This document shows positions 1 through 12,300 of a stretch of DNA of 64,000 nt, in pieces. Source of the stretch: Daphnia carinata (taxonomy: Eukaryota > Arthropoda > Branchiopoda > Diplostraca > Daphniidae). A program made the translations under genes and the position numbers. Under the pieces are notes generated by a model. The model worked only from the letters and a program-made list of their open reading frames with translations. It made no database searches and was not told the DNA's origin. Location: NCBI RefSeq assembly GCF_022539665.2, contig NC_081340.1, positions 1,178,001 to 1,242,000 of the forward strand. The letters are read 5' to 3'. Each line of letters opens with the position of its first letter. Positions within the stretch are counted from its first letter, which is position 1.

Positions 1-118
1 AATAAACAGTCAATCTCAATATTTTCTTCGTTTTTTTGTCGCGCCTTTGCGTTCGCAACGACTAAAATAAAAAGAAGGAAAATTAATTAATGAAATACAA
101 TGTAGCATTTCCATATAC

Positions 119-1280
119 CTCCTAGAACTGAAATGAGGTTCATAAATATTGAGAGACCAGGCCGTCTATCGTCGCCGCGAGGAACTGCCTTCCACTGAAG
201 TTTTTCGGCCAGCTGAGAAGAAATGAGAAAATTAAAACTATCTCTCAGGACTTTGCCTACAAGTGGATTTGCAGATATGTTTCTTACCGTTGTTTGTGAA
301 AATGGAGGCACGTCATCATCCGACAAATATTGAAATTCTATACTGTTTGCGCTGCTGTGGCCCTTTGGTTCGCCACTCTTGCTACCTGAATTGTAAAATA
401 GTTTAGAATTTTTAAGTTTGAAAATATCTTAATGTAATTACTTTGAATAATGTTGATGACGGAACTTGTTCTGGTTGCCGTAACAACTGTAGGCGGACTG
501 GTGTCTTCACTGTCATCACCGTACCTCTTCCTTTTTTGTGAGACACGTTTTCCTTTCCCCCAAGTTCTTTCACAATCGGAAATGAAAGCCTCGGCTAAAG
601 GACGACCAGCAGCTGCCTCTTTGACAACATGCTTTGCTGTCGTAAAACTCACTGCAATAACAACATGAAAATTAATTTTAGAGATTACAATATAATTGCA
701 CGTAAAGTAAGTGAAACTTACCAGGCTTGTTCTCTGGATTCATAATATTATGAACATCGTATTCCAGCCAAGTATTGAATGGGTGGTGAAATCTTTTAAA
801 TGTTCCCCCCCCCCAACACGCAGGATTCAAATTGCCTTCTGATGTAGTACATGGTGGGTATAGCAAAAACTTGTGGTCCGTTGATAACCAGTAACAGGGC
901 ACAAAGCTGTAGAGACATAATGGATTGTTGTCACAGCCCTTTCTAAGGTTTGTACGATAAAGAATGAAGGCTCTTTGTATTTGGAAGGCTTGGTCTTTTC
1001 AGTATTTTCCTGTATCGTAACATATCTTCCACACCATTCACAAAATGGTCTTCCTTCCTGAGGGATAAACATTTAGAACCACAGAAAATGTTTAATAATA
1101 ATATAGAACATTGAAGAAAAAGTATACCTGAATGTTTCTTGCAACGTGTGACTGCTGAATTATGTCGTGGTTAGTATGTAATACGTTATCGTCAACTACA
1201 CGATCCATGGTGGCAGTAATCTTTTGAACTTGCTCAAAGCTTTGCAGTAGTAATGTTAAATTTGCACTACGAATGCAAAA
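119..1280 (-). pseudogene. DUF4806-type gene, partial, one frameshift
   Basis: Minus-strand multi-exon gene. I place exons at about 1280-1138, 1057-721, 651-442 and 385-119, all joined by GT-AG sites with matching phases, and the last donor (GTATATGG) shows the gene continues past the left edge. Exon 1 has a coil-like QSFEQVQKITATMDRVV stretch. Exon 2 has EGRPFCEWCGRYV and SFFIVQ, then in another frame VPCYWLSTDHKFLLYPP. Exon 3 has AGRPLAEAFISDCE followed by a basic, acidic tail. Exon 4 ends with TVRNISANPLVGKVLRDSF and QLAEKLQW, which resembles the DUF4806 module found at the C-terminus of many arthropod and cnidarian proteins of unknown role. The frame change near 960 inside exon 2 breaks the reading frame. 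Function is not known for the family. Family call is by remembered pattern, not by search. Confidence 0.5.
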
Positions 1281-2691
1281 GACTGCACTAGACGTAGAAT
1301 ATTAAATAAGAAATCCAACCTGAGTGTAATTTAGCGTTTCAGAACAGTAACAATAACGTGAGTCTCTGTCGAAGAACTTCAAGCATTTCTGTGAAATACG
1401 TACAAATTTCATACGAACAGCATGGGCGTTGCCAGTTTTCCAATTTCGGGTTTTTTATATAAGTGCCATGTATGGGGAAACCATTTTCTGTTGTATTCAC
1501 AGTTACTTTTAAATTATTTTCAATTCTTTTAGTAAGGTTATTTGATTGCTAAGCTAGAATTCTGCATGTCCACGTACAAAGAAAAAAAAGGAATGAAAGT
1601 TAGGTATTGATTTTCCCTTGCATGCCTGTTAGACGTAATCGATTTCCTCCAAAGCAGACGACAACAATTCTGTTGTCTGAAAGGCCAGGTTGATGCTAAA
1701 CAATATTGGATCATGCCTGAATGCGCAAACCGGAAAACGTTATTAAAATTGTACCAATATTATTCCGCATTTATAATTTATTTATTAACTAGAGAAGATT
1801 AGTCAAGATACAAGTCAGTGTATTTGAAGCCTCCAAAACTGATAATAAAGCTCCTCAACGGTGTAAAAACATTGAAGCAAAAAAATTGTAAGAACATAGG
1901 CCAGTGAAAAAACGAGTCTAATACTGGTTTTTTGTATCCACATCAATCCCATTTTTGCAGAAAATTCTGAGGACATATTAGGCACGTATTAGACATAACA
2001 AAGGCCAGTATTAGACGAGTATAATACTCGTACCACGGGCTGTAGCGCTCGGCTTTCGTGCTAGCGTACAAGAGACCAGTAAAAAATGAGCCCAACATTG
2101 GTACCAGGGACTTAAGCGCTTCGCTTCTTTTTTGCGTCCATAATACCGGATTTGTACTAAGCTAGTACCAGACCACGAACCGAAAGTACTTAAGGAAGTT
2201 GATTCCGTATTCAGTACGCAAACTTGACCAAAAAAATGAGTCAAAATTAGAGTATCACGGACGCAGACCCCATCTGGACACCAAGTTTCTGCTAGGGGTG
2301 CTTGTCGGGTCTGAAGATATATATTTTGGTGTCGAGAGTCCTTTTACAGTTACGTGCGTCATTACGAATGTAAGTGAAATCTTTTATTTTTAAATTTACG
2401 TAGTGTTTTTTATCTACGGTAATCATCCTGATTTTACGAAAAATTCAAAGACAAAGAGGGCATGCAAATACAGTTTGTTGTTACATGTTAAATATATTTT
2501 TCTGGGTTTTCTGTTACAAATGAATTGGTATAGCACGGATGTGTACCTGATTAGGAAAACCTTAATTTACAATTTACTCTAGTTGTACTTGTCCATTGTT
2601 TTTAATATATATCACGACCTGCTTTCAGAGATTTATTGGTTTATGAATTTTAAGATTTCTATTATAGAAAAAAAGGATTAATAAGATTATG
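1281..2691. other. Intergenic DNA, no gene seen
   Basis: AT-rich sequence with no convincing exon. Short ORFs near 2011-2393 lack splice sites and recognisable motifs. The stretch 1980-2170 contains repeated ACCAGTA/AGTATTA words that look like decayed repeat. Confidence 0.5.
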
Positions 2692-2830
2692 TTAGTATAG
2701 TACCACTCCATTTCCACGTTTCTTTATCACAGACACAGAATGGTCATATCCATACCATACAATGTCTTGGATGACGTTTGCAATAACATTATAAGGAATG
2801 GTTTCTATTGCTACACCATATCTTAAATGC
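2692..2830 (-). CDS. Possible terminal exon of an unidentified gene
   Basis: An open stretch of about 46 codons follows a plausible acceptor (TTCAAG before GCATTTAAG) and ends in TAA at 2694-2692. It reads HLRYGVAIETIPYNVIANVI and then IQDIVWYGYDHSVSVI, an ordinary globular-looking composition. No upstream exon was found and I do not recognise the family. It could be chance. Confidence 0.25.
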
Positions 2831-3394
2831 CTTGAATAAACTAAAAAGGATTAGTAAATTTAAAATAAATAAAAACTTGATAGGTTTACCTCTGGCATCA
2901 GCACGTAAACTCTTATAGTTTTATTCATACTTTTTTCTATAATACAAATATTAAAATTCATAAGTTGACACATATAGAAAAACATCTTATAGTAATTACA
3001 TTAATTAAATACCCTACCTACTTGGCAATGGTATAGGTAAAAGAAGAAAAAAAAGATTGTCTACCTGTTTTGAAAGTCCATTTGTCGCTAGATCGGGAGT
3101 CTGTTTGACGTTTGCAGTCCCAATCATCAAGTAAAAAAAAAAAAGTCCTAATATCGATGGCACGGGAGTCCTCTTGTCGGCAAGTGTACCACTCGTTGGG
3201 TTCAGCAACAATTTATTGTTGCGCCCAAACGTCGTGAACCACTAGTCCGAAAGTCGGTAGACAGATGTCCTTTCGTCGGGTACCAAATGCCAAGTGTCGG
3301 AAACCTGCAACCGAAAGTCGTAAACCCTGGAGTCCTTTTTGTAACTCGCCCAAAAGACTCTGTCCCATCTGTTTTACCCCCGCTTTACTGCTAT

Positions 3395-3900
3395 CACCAT
3401 CTACCGGTCAGATTTCTAGTGAATTCTCTACATACACCCACTGAATATTTTTGCTGCATCGCGCTAGCGCTGTAGCGTACTGGCGCGCTAGCATTGCATC
3501 AACGGTATATTTCAAAAACGATTAACTTAATGAAAAAAATAGCAATATTCCCGGAATCAGAATTCAGTTTTGAGTATATCCTGTGATACTCAACCAATTC
3601 CGATTAGTGTCAAGCTTTTGTAGAAAAAAAATGTTAAGCCCGACTAAAATAATAAGCCCGATTTTTCTTAGGCCTTGGGCTCGGCTTAATTCGTCGGGTT
3701 AAACTTTTTTTCCTGCAAAAAATGATTCCGGGAAAAAACCGCTGTTTCTTTCTATTAAGTTAATCTTTTTGAAAATACACCGAATATTTGACGCAATGCT
3801 AGCGCGCTATCACGCTACAGCACTAGCGCTATGTAGTAGAAATTCGTTAGTGGATGTAGAGAATTAACTAAAAACCTGACCGCTAGATGAAGAACACCGG
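3395..3900. repeat. Foldback element, AAGCCCGAC family, copy A
   Basis: Two arms of about 150-170 bp (about 3397-3570 and 3741-3895) are reverse complements of one another with scattered mismatches. Both carry the core GCGCTAGCGC...GCGCTAGCAT and ACCGGTCAG. The spacer holds AAGCCCGA words in both orientations around 3636-3705. There is no coding capacity, so this is a non-autonomous foldback or MITE-like element. A further fragment of the outer arm (GCCATCTACCGGTCAACTTT) lies at 3941-3960. Confidence 0.65.
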
Positions 3901-3960
3901 ATATTTTTATCTAGCTACAACGGATTGCCATGTTTTACTACGCCATCTACCGGTCAACTT

Positions 3961-4886
3961 TCTAGTTAGTTCTCTACACAACCCATGCTCACTAAATAGG
4001 AAAAATGTTAGGTGATTTCACACACATCGTTGCTTTCCTACACCGTGAGCATATAAAGGAGTTTTACCGTATTCCGTATTTTATTTTGTTAAGTATTATA
4101 CAGAGTATGATATAGTAAAAATTCATTTGCGTTAAGAAACTTTAATTCCCGAAGTGGGTTCCAGGAGTGCCAGGAGAGGTTTTTGTGGTTAGAGTATGGG
4201 TTGATGTGATTATGGCTCATAATAGAAAATAGGGATTGCTCAGTTCCTGACCCACATACCGGTATTTTTTTTTTTTGTCATCCTTTACTGCTTAAATTTG
4301 TGAGGCTGACAAAATTTCCCATTTATTGGCAGCAGAAGCTAATTTATTTACTAATTTACCTGACAGATGTGTCCATTACGTGAAAGGAGGACTGCAAAAC
4401 ACATACACACATGGTCTGTGCGAAAAATGAAGCGCAATTGGTGTGTTTCCCCCTGAAGAAGGATCAACTTGTATTAACTGCAATCTAGTTTTAGAATAAT
4501 ATCATGTTCATAAAGCTCTATTGCAGTATATATGTTTTATGATATTCACATTATCTAAAATTTTCCTAAGCCTAGCATCATCAGTTGACTCATAGGTTGA
4601 AATTCTGTGAAGACTTCTCACGAAGATTCCACAGTTTAAATGCTGCAGGTGACACTTAAAGTTGAATTTATGCCTGGTGATGGTACAAACTTATATATCT
4701 CTATTGCTTTGTTATTCTAATAACTAAGCTGATCAACAGGGGAAGTGCAGGCATATTGATACTAAATCTGCTATCAAATACAAACAGGAAAACTCGAAGA
4801 CATAGGGAAAGAGGAGACAGCAAATAGCAAAATAAGGAAATAGAAAGAGAAATGTAAGAAAGCAAAACTTTAATGAATACCACAAA
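3961..4886. other. Intergenic DNA
   Basis: No gene or clear repeat seen. The minus-strand hydrophobic ORFs at 4701-4972 are antisense to a better exon on the plus strand. Confidence 0.45.
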
Positions 4887-5011
4887 ATGTCCCATATCTT
4901 TGTGATTTTATTTCTTGCTAGATTACTGATAACTGAAGCAAATGGAACTATTGCCAAGGAGAACCACGCCACTAGTGCTAGTACCGAGTCTGCCTCACTT
5001 TTGCCCGCAAG
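4887..5011 (+). CDS. Isolated first exon with signal peptide
   Basis: The ATG at 4887 sits in a good context (CACAAAATG) and opens MSHIFVILFLARLLITEANG, a short polar start, a hydrophobic core and a small-residue end typical of a secretory signal, followed by TIAKENHATSASTESASL. The exon ends at CCCGCAAG|GTATCT, a good donor. I could not find an exon of matching phase downstream, so the product is unknown. It may be a gene fragment. Confidence 0.4.
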
Positions 5012-5971
5012 GTATCTTTTGTATTAAATAATGTTTTTATTTTGTTTTTAACTGAATGTCGTTTGGCAAAAAAAAAAAATGAGGCAGCAGCGGAAGTAAG
5101 GAAAATGGCCATTCCTTAAATTGGTCAGTCTTGAATATGTCGAGGACGGAATAATCAAACGGTATTTAGGCAGATTGTCGCGCATGCAAAAATTTAGTCG
5201 AATTAAATTAAATTGAATCAACATATTTGACCTGACCATTCGCTTGAAGCGGTTTTTGGTTATTTACGGTTAGACCACAATGTCGAAACACGTCGCGTCC
5301 TGGAAATAAGTACCGCAGTAGCCAGTGCGGGTTAGAATTGGCCACAACTCGTATATACCAGGTAAATTTTCCCATTTTGAAAGGTTTCGTGGGAAAAGAT
5401 TTGTAGAAAAAGTCCTATTAGTATTTTCCCGCAGCACATCTAGAAACGGGGCTTAATGCCTTGCTTAGCGAAAAATATATATAGAAAACATTTGTAAGCA
5501 ACAAAACGAAACAGGAGAAAATCTGGACGTTAAATAACAGGTTTTTTTCGTTGTCGAGTTTAATTATCTTCAGTTTTTGTTTCATTGGTGCTGTATTTCT
5601 TGGTTCAAAGACGCATCAGGCATTGGGTGTTACTACAGTATACGCTAAAAAATTTGTTTCACTTAACCCCAGAGGACGAAGCACATGAGATAGGCGATAG
5701 CAAGAAGGAATCCGCCACTGGCTCGTGTGTCACTTACGGCATCTTTATTACGGTCAGTCATGCAATCCGACACATTGAGTGATGCTCCAACAATTATGGA
5801 AACCATTTTTCTCTGATAAAGCGTTATATCCCGAAAGTGTGCAACGTGAATAAACAATCCCAGTAATCAAAGATGCTGCCAGCTAATTCGTTATTGAGCA
5901 ATCGCAAAGCCTTCAGAACGTAATCTTACGAATTAGGTTCTTAACCCGCATGTTAAAATCTGCTGTTTTAG
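5012..5971. other. Intergenic DNA
   Basis: Nothing recognised. Overlapping short ORFs on both strands at 5585-5857 have no splice support and no family pattern. Confidence 0.4.
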
Positions 5972-6405
5972 TACTTAAATTTATTATTATTACTATTAAC
6001 TATTAACTATCCATTTTGTACTGCAGTAAGTATAATGAATGTATTTCTAATAACAATTAGAAGGATTGCGTGTTTTAAGTATAATGTTTAAGTAATATAG
6101 AATTGTTATTGTGTATTATTTTCACACCGCAACAACCGACAACGACTTTATATTACTCAAACCGTTCTAATAACAATTAGAATGATTGCTTGTTTTAGGT
6201 ATAAATAATATGTTTGAGTAATATAAAGTCGTTATTGTTTGTTGAGGTGTGAAAATAATATACAAGAATGACTTTAGATTACTCAAACATATTGTTTATA
6301 CCTAAAACAAGCAATTATGGCTATTATTATCAATTTATCATCGCTGAAAAATGCAGTTCAAAATGAAAAGTTAATAGTTAATAGTAATAATAATAACTTT
6401 AAGTA
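5972..6405. repeat. Nested-palindrome MITE-like element
   Basis: The outer inverted repeats are about 50 bp (5972-6026 and 6351-6405) and carry TTATTATTATTACTATTAAC and its complement. Inside, the block with AACAATTAGAA, TGATTGCTTGTTTTAGGTAT and GAGTAATATAAAGTCGTTAT recurs in direct and inverted copies (6050-6115, 6118-6180, 6165-6235, 6265-6320), giving a palindrome within a palindrome. There is no ORF. A target duplication was not clear. Confidence 0.7.
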
Positions 6406-6850
6406 AGTAGAGTATAACAAAGGAATTATTGTATAGTTCTATTTTAATGAAATTAAGTTATTAATTAAAAATGATATATTTACATGGGTAAAGTACGTAA
6501 AGTTGTATTTAGAAAATTATATAGGATGCCGGCCGATAGATGGCCATAGTTGTAAAAAAGAAAAAAAAACCGACGAAATTTTTTTTTTTTTTTCTGTAAA
6601 ACGGATTGCCATAGATCAGCAATCAATTTCGAATCGGAATAATGTATTTTTAATGAAATCTAGAATTTGAAGAAAATTGGAAAAGTTAGAAGCCAATAGC
6701 CTTCTCATTTTTTCAATTTTGGCAAAATTTTCGAATTCGCGTTCAATACAGAGTTTCGATGCAGAATTGAACGGGCATCACGAATATGAGGGTTATTTTC
6801 TTGTGGGACTCATAATTTTTGAATAAAACGTAAAAAGCGGTAAAAGTTGG
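6406..6850. other. Intergenic DNA with a repeated block
   Basis: Positions 6612-6675 (AATCAATTTCGAATCGGAAT and following) recur as a direct copy at 7320-7380. No gene is seen. Confidence 0.5.
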
Positions 6851-7275
6851 TTTTAAAAATAAGCCCGGGCTTATATTGTCGTGCTTAAATTTTTTTCCTA
6901 TTAAAAAACAGTAGCATTAAATCTAGATAGCTATAGATAATTCTGATTCAAAATTAACCAAGAATACGAAAATTGAATTTACTTTTACGCAGAGTTTATA
7001 GTTTTGGAATAATCTAAAATATATAGTTAGTGCGTGTGCGAATCGAAATCATGATTGGCGCGCCAGTACGCTACAGCGCTAGAGTGAAACATCAAACTTT
7101 TTTGATTATTCAAAAACAATAAACTCTACGTAAAAACAAATTTCATTTTCGAGTTCCTTGTTAAATTTTGAATCAGAATCATGTATTGTTATCTAGATTT
7201 AATTAAATTATTTTTTAATAGGAAAAAATTTTAAGCCCGACAAAATAAGCCCGGCCTTCTGTTTTTAACGATTAA
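6851..7275. repeat. Foldback element, AAGCCCGAC family, copy B
   Basis: The arms at about 6851-7010 and 7110-7275 are reverse complements; both contain AAGCCCG near the outer end, then TTTTTTCCTATTAAAAA, ATCTAGAT and an AAAATTGAATTT stretch. The short centre (7060-7090) carries GGCGCGCCAGTACGCTACAG, the same core word as copies A and C. It is non-coding. Confidence 0.65.
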
Positions 7276-7396
7276 TTCAAAAAGTAGAAGCCTAATATAA
7301 AAATATATCTTATTTTCGTGATCAGCGATCAATTTCGAATCGGAATAACGTATTTTTAAGGAAATCTAGAATTAGGCTAGAAAAATATCGCTTTTT

Positions 7397-7735
7397 TCTG
7401 TTTTATCGCTCTCGCCATCTATCGGTCAACTTTCTAGTTAATTCTCTGTATACATTCGCCGAATATTTCTGCTGCACCGCGCTAGCGCTATAGCGTAGTG
7501 GCGCGCTAGCATTGCGTCAAATATTCGGTGCATTTCAAAAAACGTTTGACTCCAGGAGAAAAAGAACAATTTTCCCCGATTCAGCATTCAATTTTGAGTA
7601 TATTCTATGATATCCAACCAATTCGGGCGAGTGCCGATTTTTGCAGGAAAAAATTTTAAGCCCGACTTAATAAGCCCGACTTGAGAATAAGGGAAGTCGG
7701 GCTTATTTAGTAATGGGCTTATTTTCGAGCCCAGC
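7397..7735. repeat. Half copy of the AAGCCCGAC foldback family
   Basis: It matches the left half of copy A: CGCCATCTATCGGTCAACTT, then GCGCTAGCGCTATAGCGTAG, then GCGCGCTAGCATTGCG, then AAGCCCGACTTAATAAGCCC near 7665. A small inverted pair of AAGTCGGGCTTATT/AATAAGCCCGACTT closes it. The second arm is absent. Confidence 0.55.
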
Positions 7736-8782
7736 AATTTGACGAAAAAGGTGTACAACATAGAACTGTATAAAAACTACGCGTTATACACAAAAGTAAA
7801 CACTGATTTTAGGGAAATTATTCATTTTCTCGTCAGACCAACAGTTTTTTTTTGATACGCTGAATTTCCCGATAGGGATTCTGCCAGGATTATATGATAT
7901 AGCGCACCATTGACCCCTTTTTTAGGATATTTCTCTCAATCTCCGGCCATCGGTATAAAGGCAAAGGAAACCATTACTGTATGTGCTACATGCTGGTATT
8001 TGTATATTTCCAACAAAAACAAATGTAAACTAGGGATAATCCTCACAGTTCTGCTAAGAAGCAATAAATTTTTTCCTAGCACCAAGGTTTTTTATAGGTA
8101 ACAACCGACGCAGGCCGACAATGATCGGCCTGCAGCTTCTACTAAGTAGGCAATCACGGACAAATGCTGTTTGATTTGAGCCCACGGAAAGACCGACGTC
8201 TTTCCGCTTCTGTCTGGTTGCCAACAGCCTCCAAAAGATCCGTCAAACCACTGAAACTGCTGCTCGAATAGCTGTTGCTTGAGCTTGGCGCAAACACAAT
8301 ATGGGTATGTTGTTTTGATTTTTCAGTTATCAGAAATTAGATATTGGGAATGTTAGTGTCGTCTTTTCTTAGAGAGAAACGGGAAAATTGTAACCAAATG
8401 AAATACTTGTATTCTGGCCGGTTGGGCAGTTCATGCGGGTCGATAAAGTGGCGTTCCAGTTGCATAAGCTTATCGTTAACTTTTCGTACGGCCAAGACAC
8501 TAGTACATAAAAAAAATTGTAATGGAAAGGCACAATAATAACAATAATATTCATTTACGTACTCGTTGGAATCGAGCATACTTAAGGTGTTGTCTTGAAA
8601 GTTCCTAGTAGCTGCGTTGACGTTCCTGACGGCCGATTCGAAATGATCTATATTAAACATACACGAAACATTAGCATGACAAAGTGAATTCCTGCCATGT
8701 ATCAGATGCTATTTTCGAGGTGAAAAATGCGCTACTAGCTCAGACTGGCGTCATTAGCCAGCAATTGTGTCTCGTAACGTGT

Positions 8783-9165
8783 TGTTACCGAGTTGCTATG
8801 GCAACTCGTATCGGGCTTCGCGCGTCTGCAATTTACCCTTCCTGTTCCCGAGTCGCCATGGAAACCAGGATCGGGCTTCGCGCGCCAACCATTACCCTTC
8901 CCTTAGTTTAATTAGCGGCTTATTGTTTTCGCGAAGCTTATGTCAGTTGTTTTTTCTGATGCACGCTATGATTAGTGACGTGTAAGGACGCTCAGTTCTT
9001 TTTCGACCGTGCTACCTGTCGGGTCGCCATTTTTCTCACGCTGTCTCAGTTTTGTCTCGTTTTTTTGCTAAGTTTAATACAGTCCTTTTTTTGTGACTAG
9101 TTCGACATTCGTTTCTCGTTTTCATTTTTTCGTTTATACGCTACAGACTTGTTTACTTTGTAACA
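8783..9165 (+). repeat. BEL element 5' LTR
   Basis: 383 bp, TG...CA ends. It differs from the 3' copy at 8809 (T versus G) and in the TCATTT(T/A)TTCG stretch near 9128. It should hold the element promoter; no classic TATA box stands out. Confidence 0.95.
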
Positions 9166-9168
9166 AAG

Positions 9169-9187
9169 TGGTGCCGAAACCCGGGAC
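9169..9187 (+). other. Primer binding site of the BEL element
   Basis: TGGTGCCGAAACCCGGGA starts three to four bases after the 5' LTR. The leading TGG complements the CCA end of a tRNA, as expected for a minus-strand primer site. Which tRNA is used was not worked out. Confidence 0.7.
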
Positions 9188-9353
9188 AATCGACTCTGGT
9201 AACCTTTAAGTAGCATTCTTTTCGTCGCTTTTTCGTCTTGTGCTAGCATGTGCTTTTGTCTCTAGACATCCCGACTCTGAATCAACCGCCAGCCCAGGAG
9301 GGGTAACGGTCAGAGTTACGGGATTTGAGCTAAAGCTTTATTGCCGCCGTGAT

Positions 9354-12300
9354 ATGGCTGACCCGACACGTCCACCTGATTCTACTCCGCTGGATGTCCC
9401 CTCCGGATCCCTGCTGCAGCCCCGTGAATAAACTGTATCCCGGCCCGGAGAAGTTTTTGTCCAAGACCGGTCTTCTCGTCATCAAGCCGAGGGTAATCGC
9501 TCGCCCTCGGTAAGATCAAAATCTTCCATTGCCGGTAGCGCTTTCTCTCATTTGTCGGGAAATTCAGCTCTTTCGATCCTGACGCGAGAACGGCGTGCCG
9601 CCGAACTCGAGCTCGAGTTGATCCGGAAGAGAAGAGAAGAAGAGAAGGATGAAGATCTACGCCTTAGCGAGCTGGCCCGCAAACTTCAGGAGGAGAAAGA
9701 GCGCGTCTCAGCCAGACGACAGGAGCGAAAAATCGAGGATGAAATTGCCCGGCTTCGTATGACTGAGGAGTTTTCGAAGAGATCCATTCGTTCGTCTTCG
9801 CCGCTCTCTTTGAGCTCCCTCAGCGAATTCGACGAGGAATTGCGCCCTATGCCGTCGTCAAAACTAAAGACCCGCTCCAAAAACGTCCCGGAATCGCGGT
9901 CGGCCGTCTTAAAAGTGGACAGCTGGGTCGACAACTTGGAGAAGGACCCAGCAGCTGTACCCGCAAACACTATTGTTCCCTGGATGTTTGGAGGATCGGC
10001 GCCATTTGCGTGTAAAACTCCCTTTGACGGCGACCCGCGTGATTGGCTGCTCTTTTCCTCGCGCTTCCAGGCTCTCGTCCATGACGTCATCCCGAACGAC
10101 GCCCAGCGCTTAGCCATTCTAACCGAGTGGGTAGGCCCCAATGTTCTGCGCCGCATCTCCCCGCTTTTGAGAGCGCCTCGAGGCTACCCGGCTGTTCTTT
10201 CCTACCTGAAGAAACACTACGGTTCGAGTGAGCAGATTGCCCGCTGCCAAATTCGCGATCTGTTGAGTCTCCCTATCGTCAAACCAGGTGATCGTCAGGC
10301 GCTGGAGCTGTTTTCGGATCAGCTGCACGGAGCAGTCGTCGTATTGGAGCAAGGAGGGTTAGAGCACGACTTGAAAAGTGCTGCCAACCTAGACCAAGCA
10401 ATTCAAAAATTGCCGCCTCTTTTTCGCCATCGCTGGGCCCGCTATGTTAGAAAACGTTTGCCAAGAGTTGTAGATCTTGGCGATCTCGATCGGTTCCTGG
10501 AGGAGGTTGTTGAAGAGGAGAGGATCGCCTTTGCGTCTGTCGAGCTAGCGCCCAGGATCGAGCCCCGCGGAAAGCGTGTTTCTTTTGAGCATCCTAACCT
10601 CACAAGACACCCTTCATTCAAACCCTCAGCCGCAAAGTCGCCGCCCGTCCGTCCACCGCCAACCGTTTTGTCTACCCAGGCAATTAGAGAAGCGGATATC
10701 GTCTGTCCGAGCTGCGGCGAGGCACATCGTCTGAGTAGCTGTGCGGAATTTCGACGGATGTCGCCGAACGATCGAGCGTTGGTGGTGAAAGAGAAAGGTA
10801 TCTGCTTCAATTGTCTTGGAGGGAAACATCGAAGTACCGACTGTCGTTCGAAGTCGGCCTGTGAATCGTCCGGATGCCGTGCTCGCCATCATTCGCTGGT
10901 GCATGGTGCGGAAAGAGTTTTCCCCGAGAGGAGTGGACTCCGCCGTTTTCCACCTCCGAACGAAGATTCGAGCGGCGTTCCAGGTCCGCAGACTTTCGCC
11001 ATTGCACCCCGCTCAGCATCAAACGTTCTTTTGGCCGTTGTTCCGGTTCGTCTTCGTGCTGGTGATCGTACCCTCGACGTCTTCGCTCTACTGGACACCG
11101 TTAGCCAAGCTACTTTGTTGCGTGAGGACGCGGCTGAAGCACTCGGCCTAACGGGCCGGCCTCGCAAAATTCGCTTTGGGACTTTCCACGGGAAAGATCC
11201 AATCGTCGACACTCGTTTGGTGGATTTCACAGTGTCATCGCTGGACGGAAAGGAAAGTTGTCCGGTTTCCGACGCTTTCGTAGTTCCCCATCTCAACGTT
11301 GGGCACCGCCGGCTGAAAAACTCTTCCACCTCGCTCGAGTATCTTCGCGGCCTTGATTTTCCCGCTCGGGATGCCACAGAAGTCCAAGTTCTGATTGGCA
11401 TGGACGTCCAGGATGCTCACCTGAATTTCGAAGTCCGTCGCCCGCCAGCAGGTGTTCAAGGACCTAATGCAGTTCGCACCCCGTTCGGTTGGTGCGTCGT
11501 GGGTAAAACCTTTCCGATGTCCGCTGCGGAAGCAGCAAGTATAAATTTCGTCAAATTGGATTCCATCGAGCTGCTGGAGGAGTCCGTTGAGCGATTTTGG
11601 AGGACTCAATCGCTGCCCGTTCGTGAGGCCCCCAAAACCTTTATGTCCGCGCTTGACCGTTGCGCCGTAGAGCAGTTGGAAGCGACCATTCGCCATACTG
11701 GAGTTCGCTACGAAGTCGGTTTACCCATGCGCCCCGACTGCCCGAAGCTGCCGGACAACAAGGAGTTTGCCCGACGGAAGTTTTTCGCCTTGGAGAGGAG
11801 ACTGCAGTCGAACAGCGATCTACGCAAAGCAGTTTCCGAACAAATGCAAGAAGTACTTCGCAGCGGCCACGCTACAAGAGTCACTTCCACCGATCCCGAT
11901 TCCAAGATTTGGTATCTCCCGTTTCACCCGGTTCAGCATCCCAGCAAGCCCAACAAGGTTCGACTCGTCTATGACGCTGCTGCCCGCTTTAAAGGAATGG
12001 CCATTAATGACGTCCTGCTGAAAGGGCCGGATCTGACGACTCAGCTACTCGCAGTGCTGCTTCGCTTTCGTGAAAGGAGGATTGCTGTTACTGCTGACAT
12101 CGCCAGAATGTTTTACCAGGTTCTGGTGCGAGAAAGCGACCGGCCAATGTTTCGCTTTCTATGGAGGGAGCCGGGAACTGAAAATCCTATCCAGGAGTAC
12201 CAAATGACGGTGCACATTTTCGGCGCCGTGTCTTCGCCAACAACATGCAGTTTTGCCCTTCAACGCCTCGAAAAAGATGCACCCGTCCACCTGCAGGAAG

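Noticed and set aside
4733-4972. Minus-strand hydrophobic 79-codon ORF
   Set aside because: The plus strand over 4887-5011 has a better explanation as a signal-peptide exon with a donor site.
10442-10904. Antisense ORFs within the BEL Gag-Pol
   Set aside because: Shadows of a long GC-richer coding frame on the other strand.
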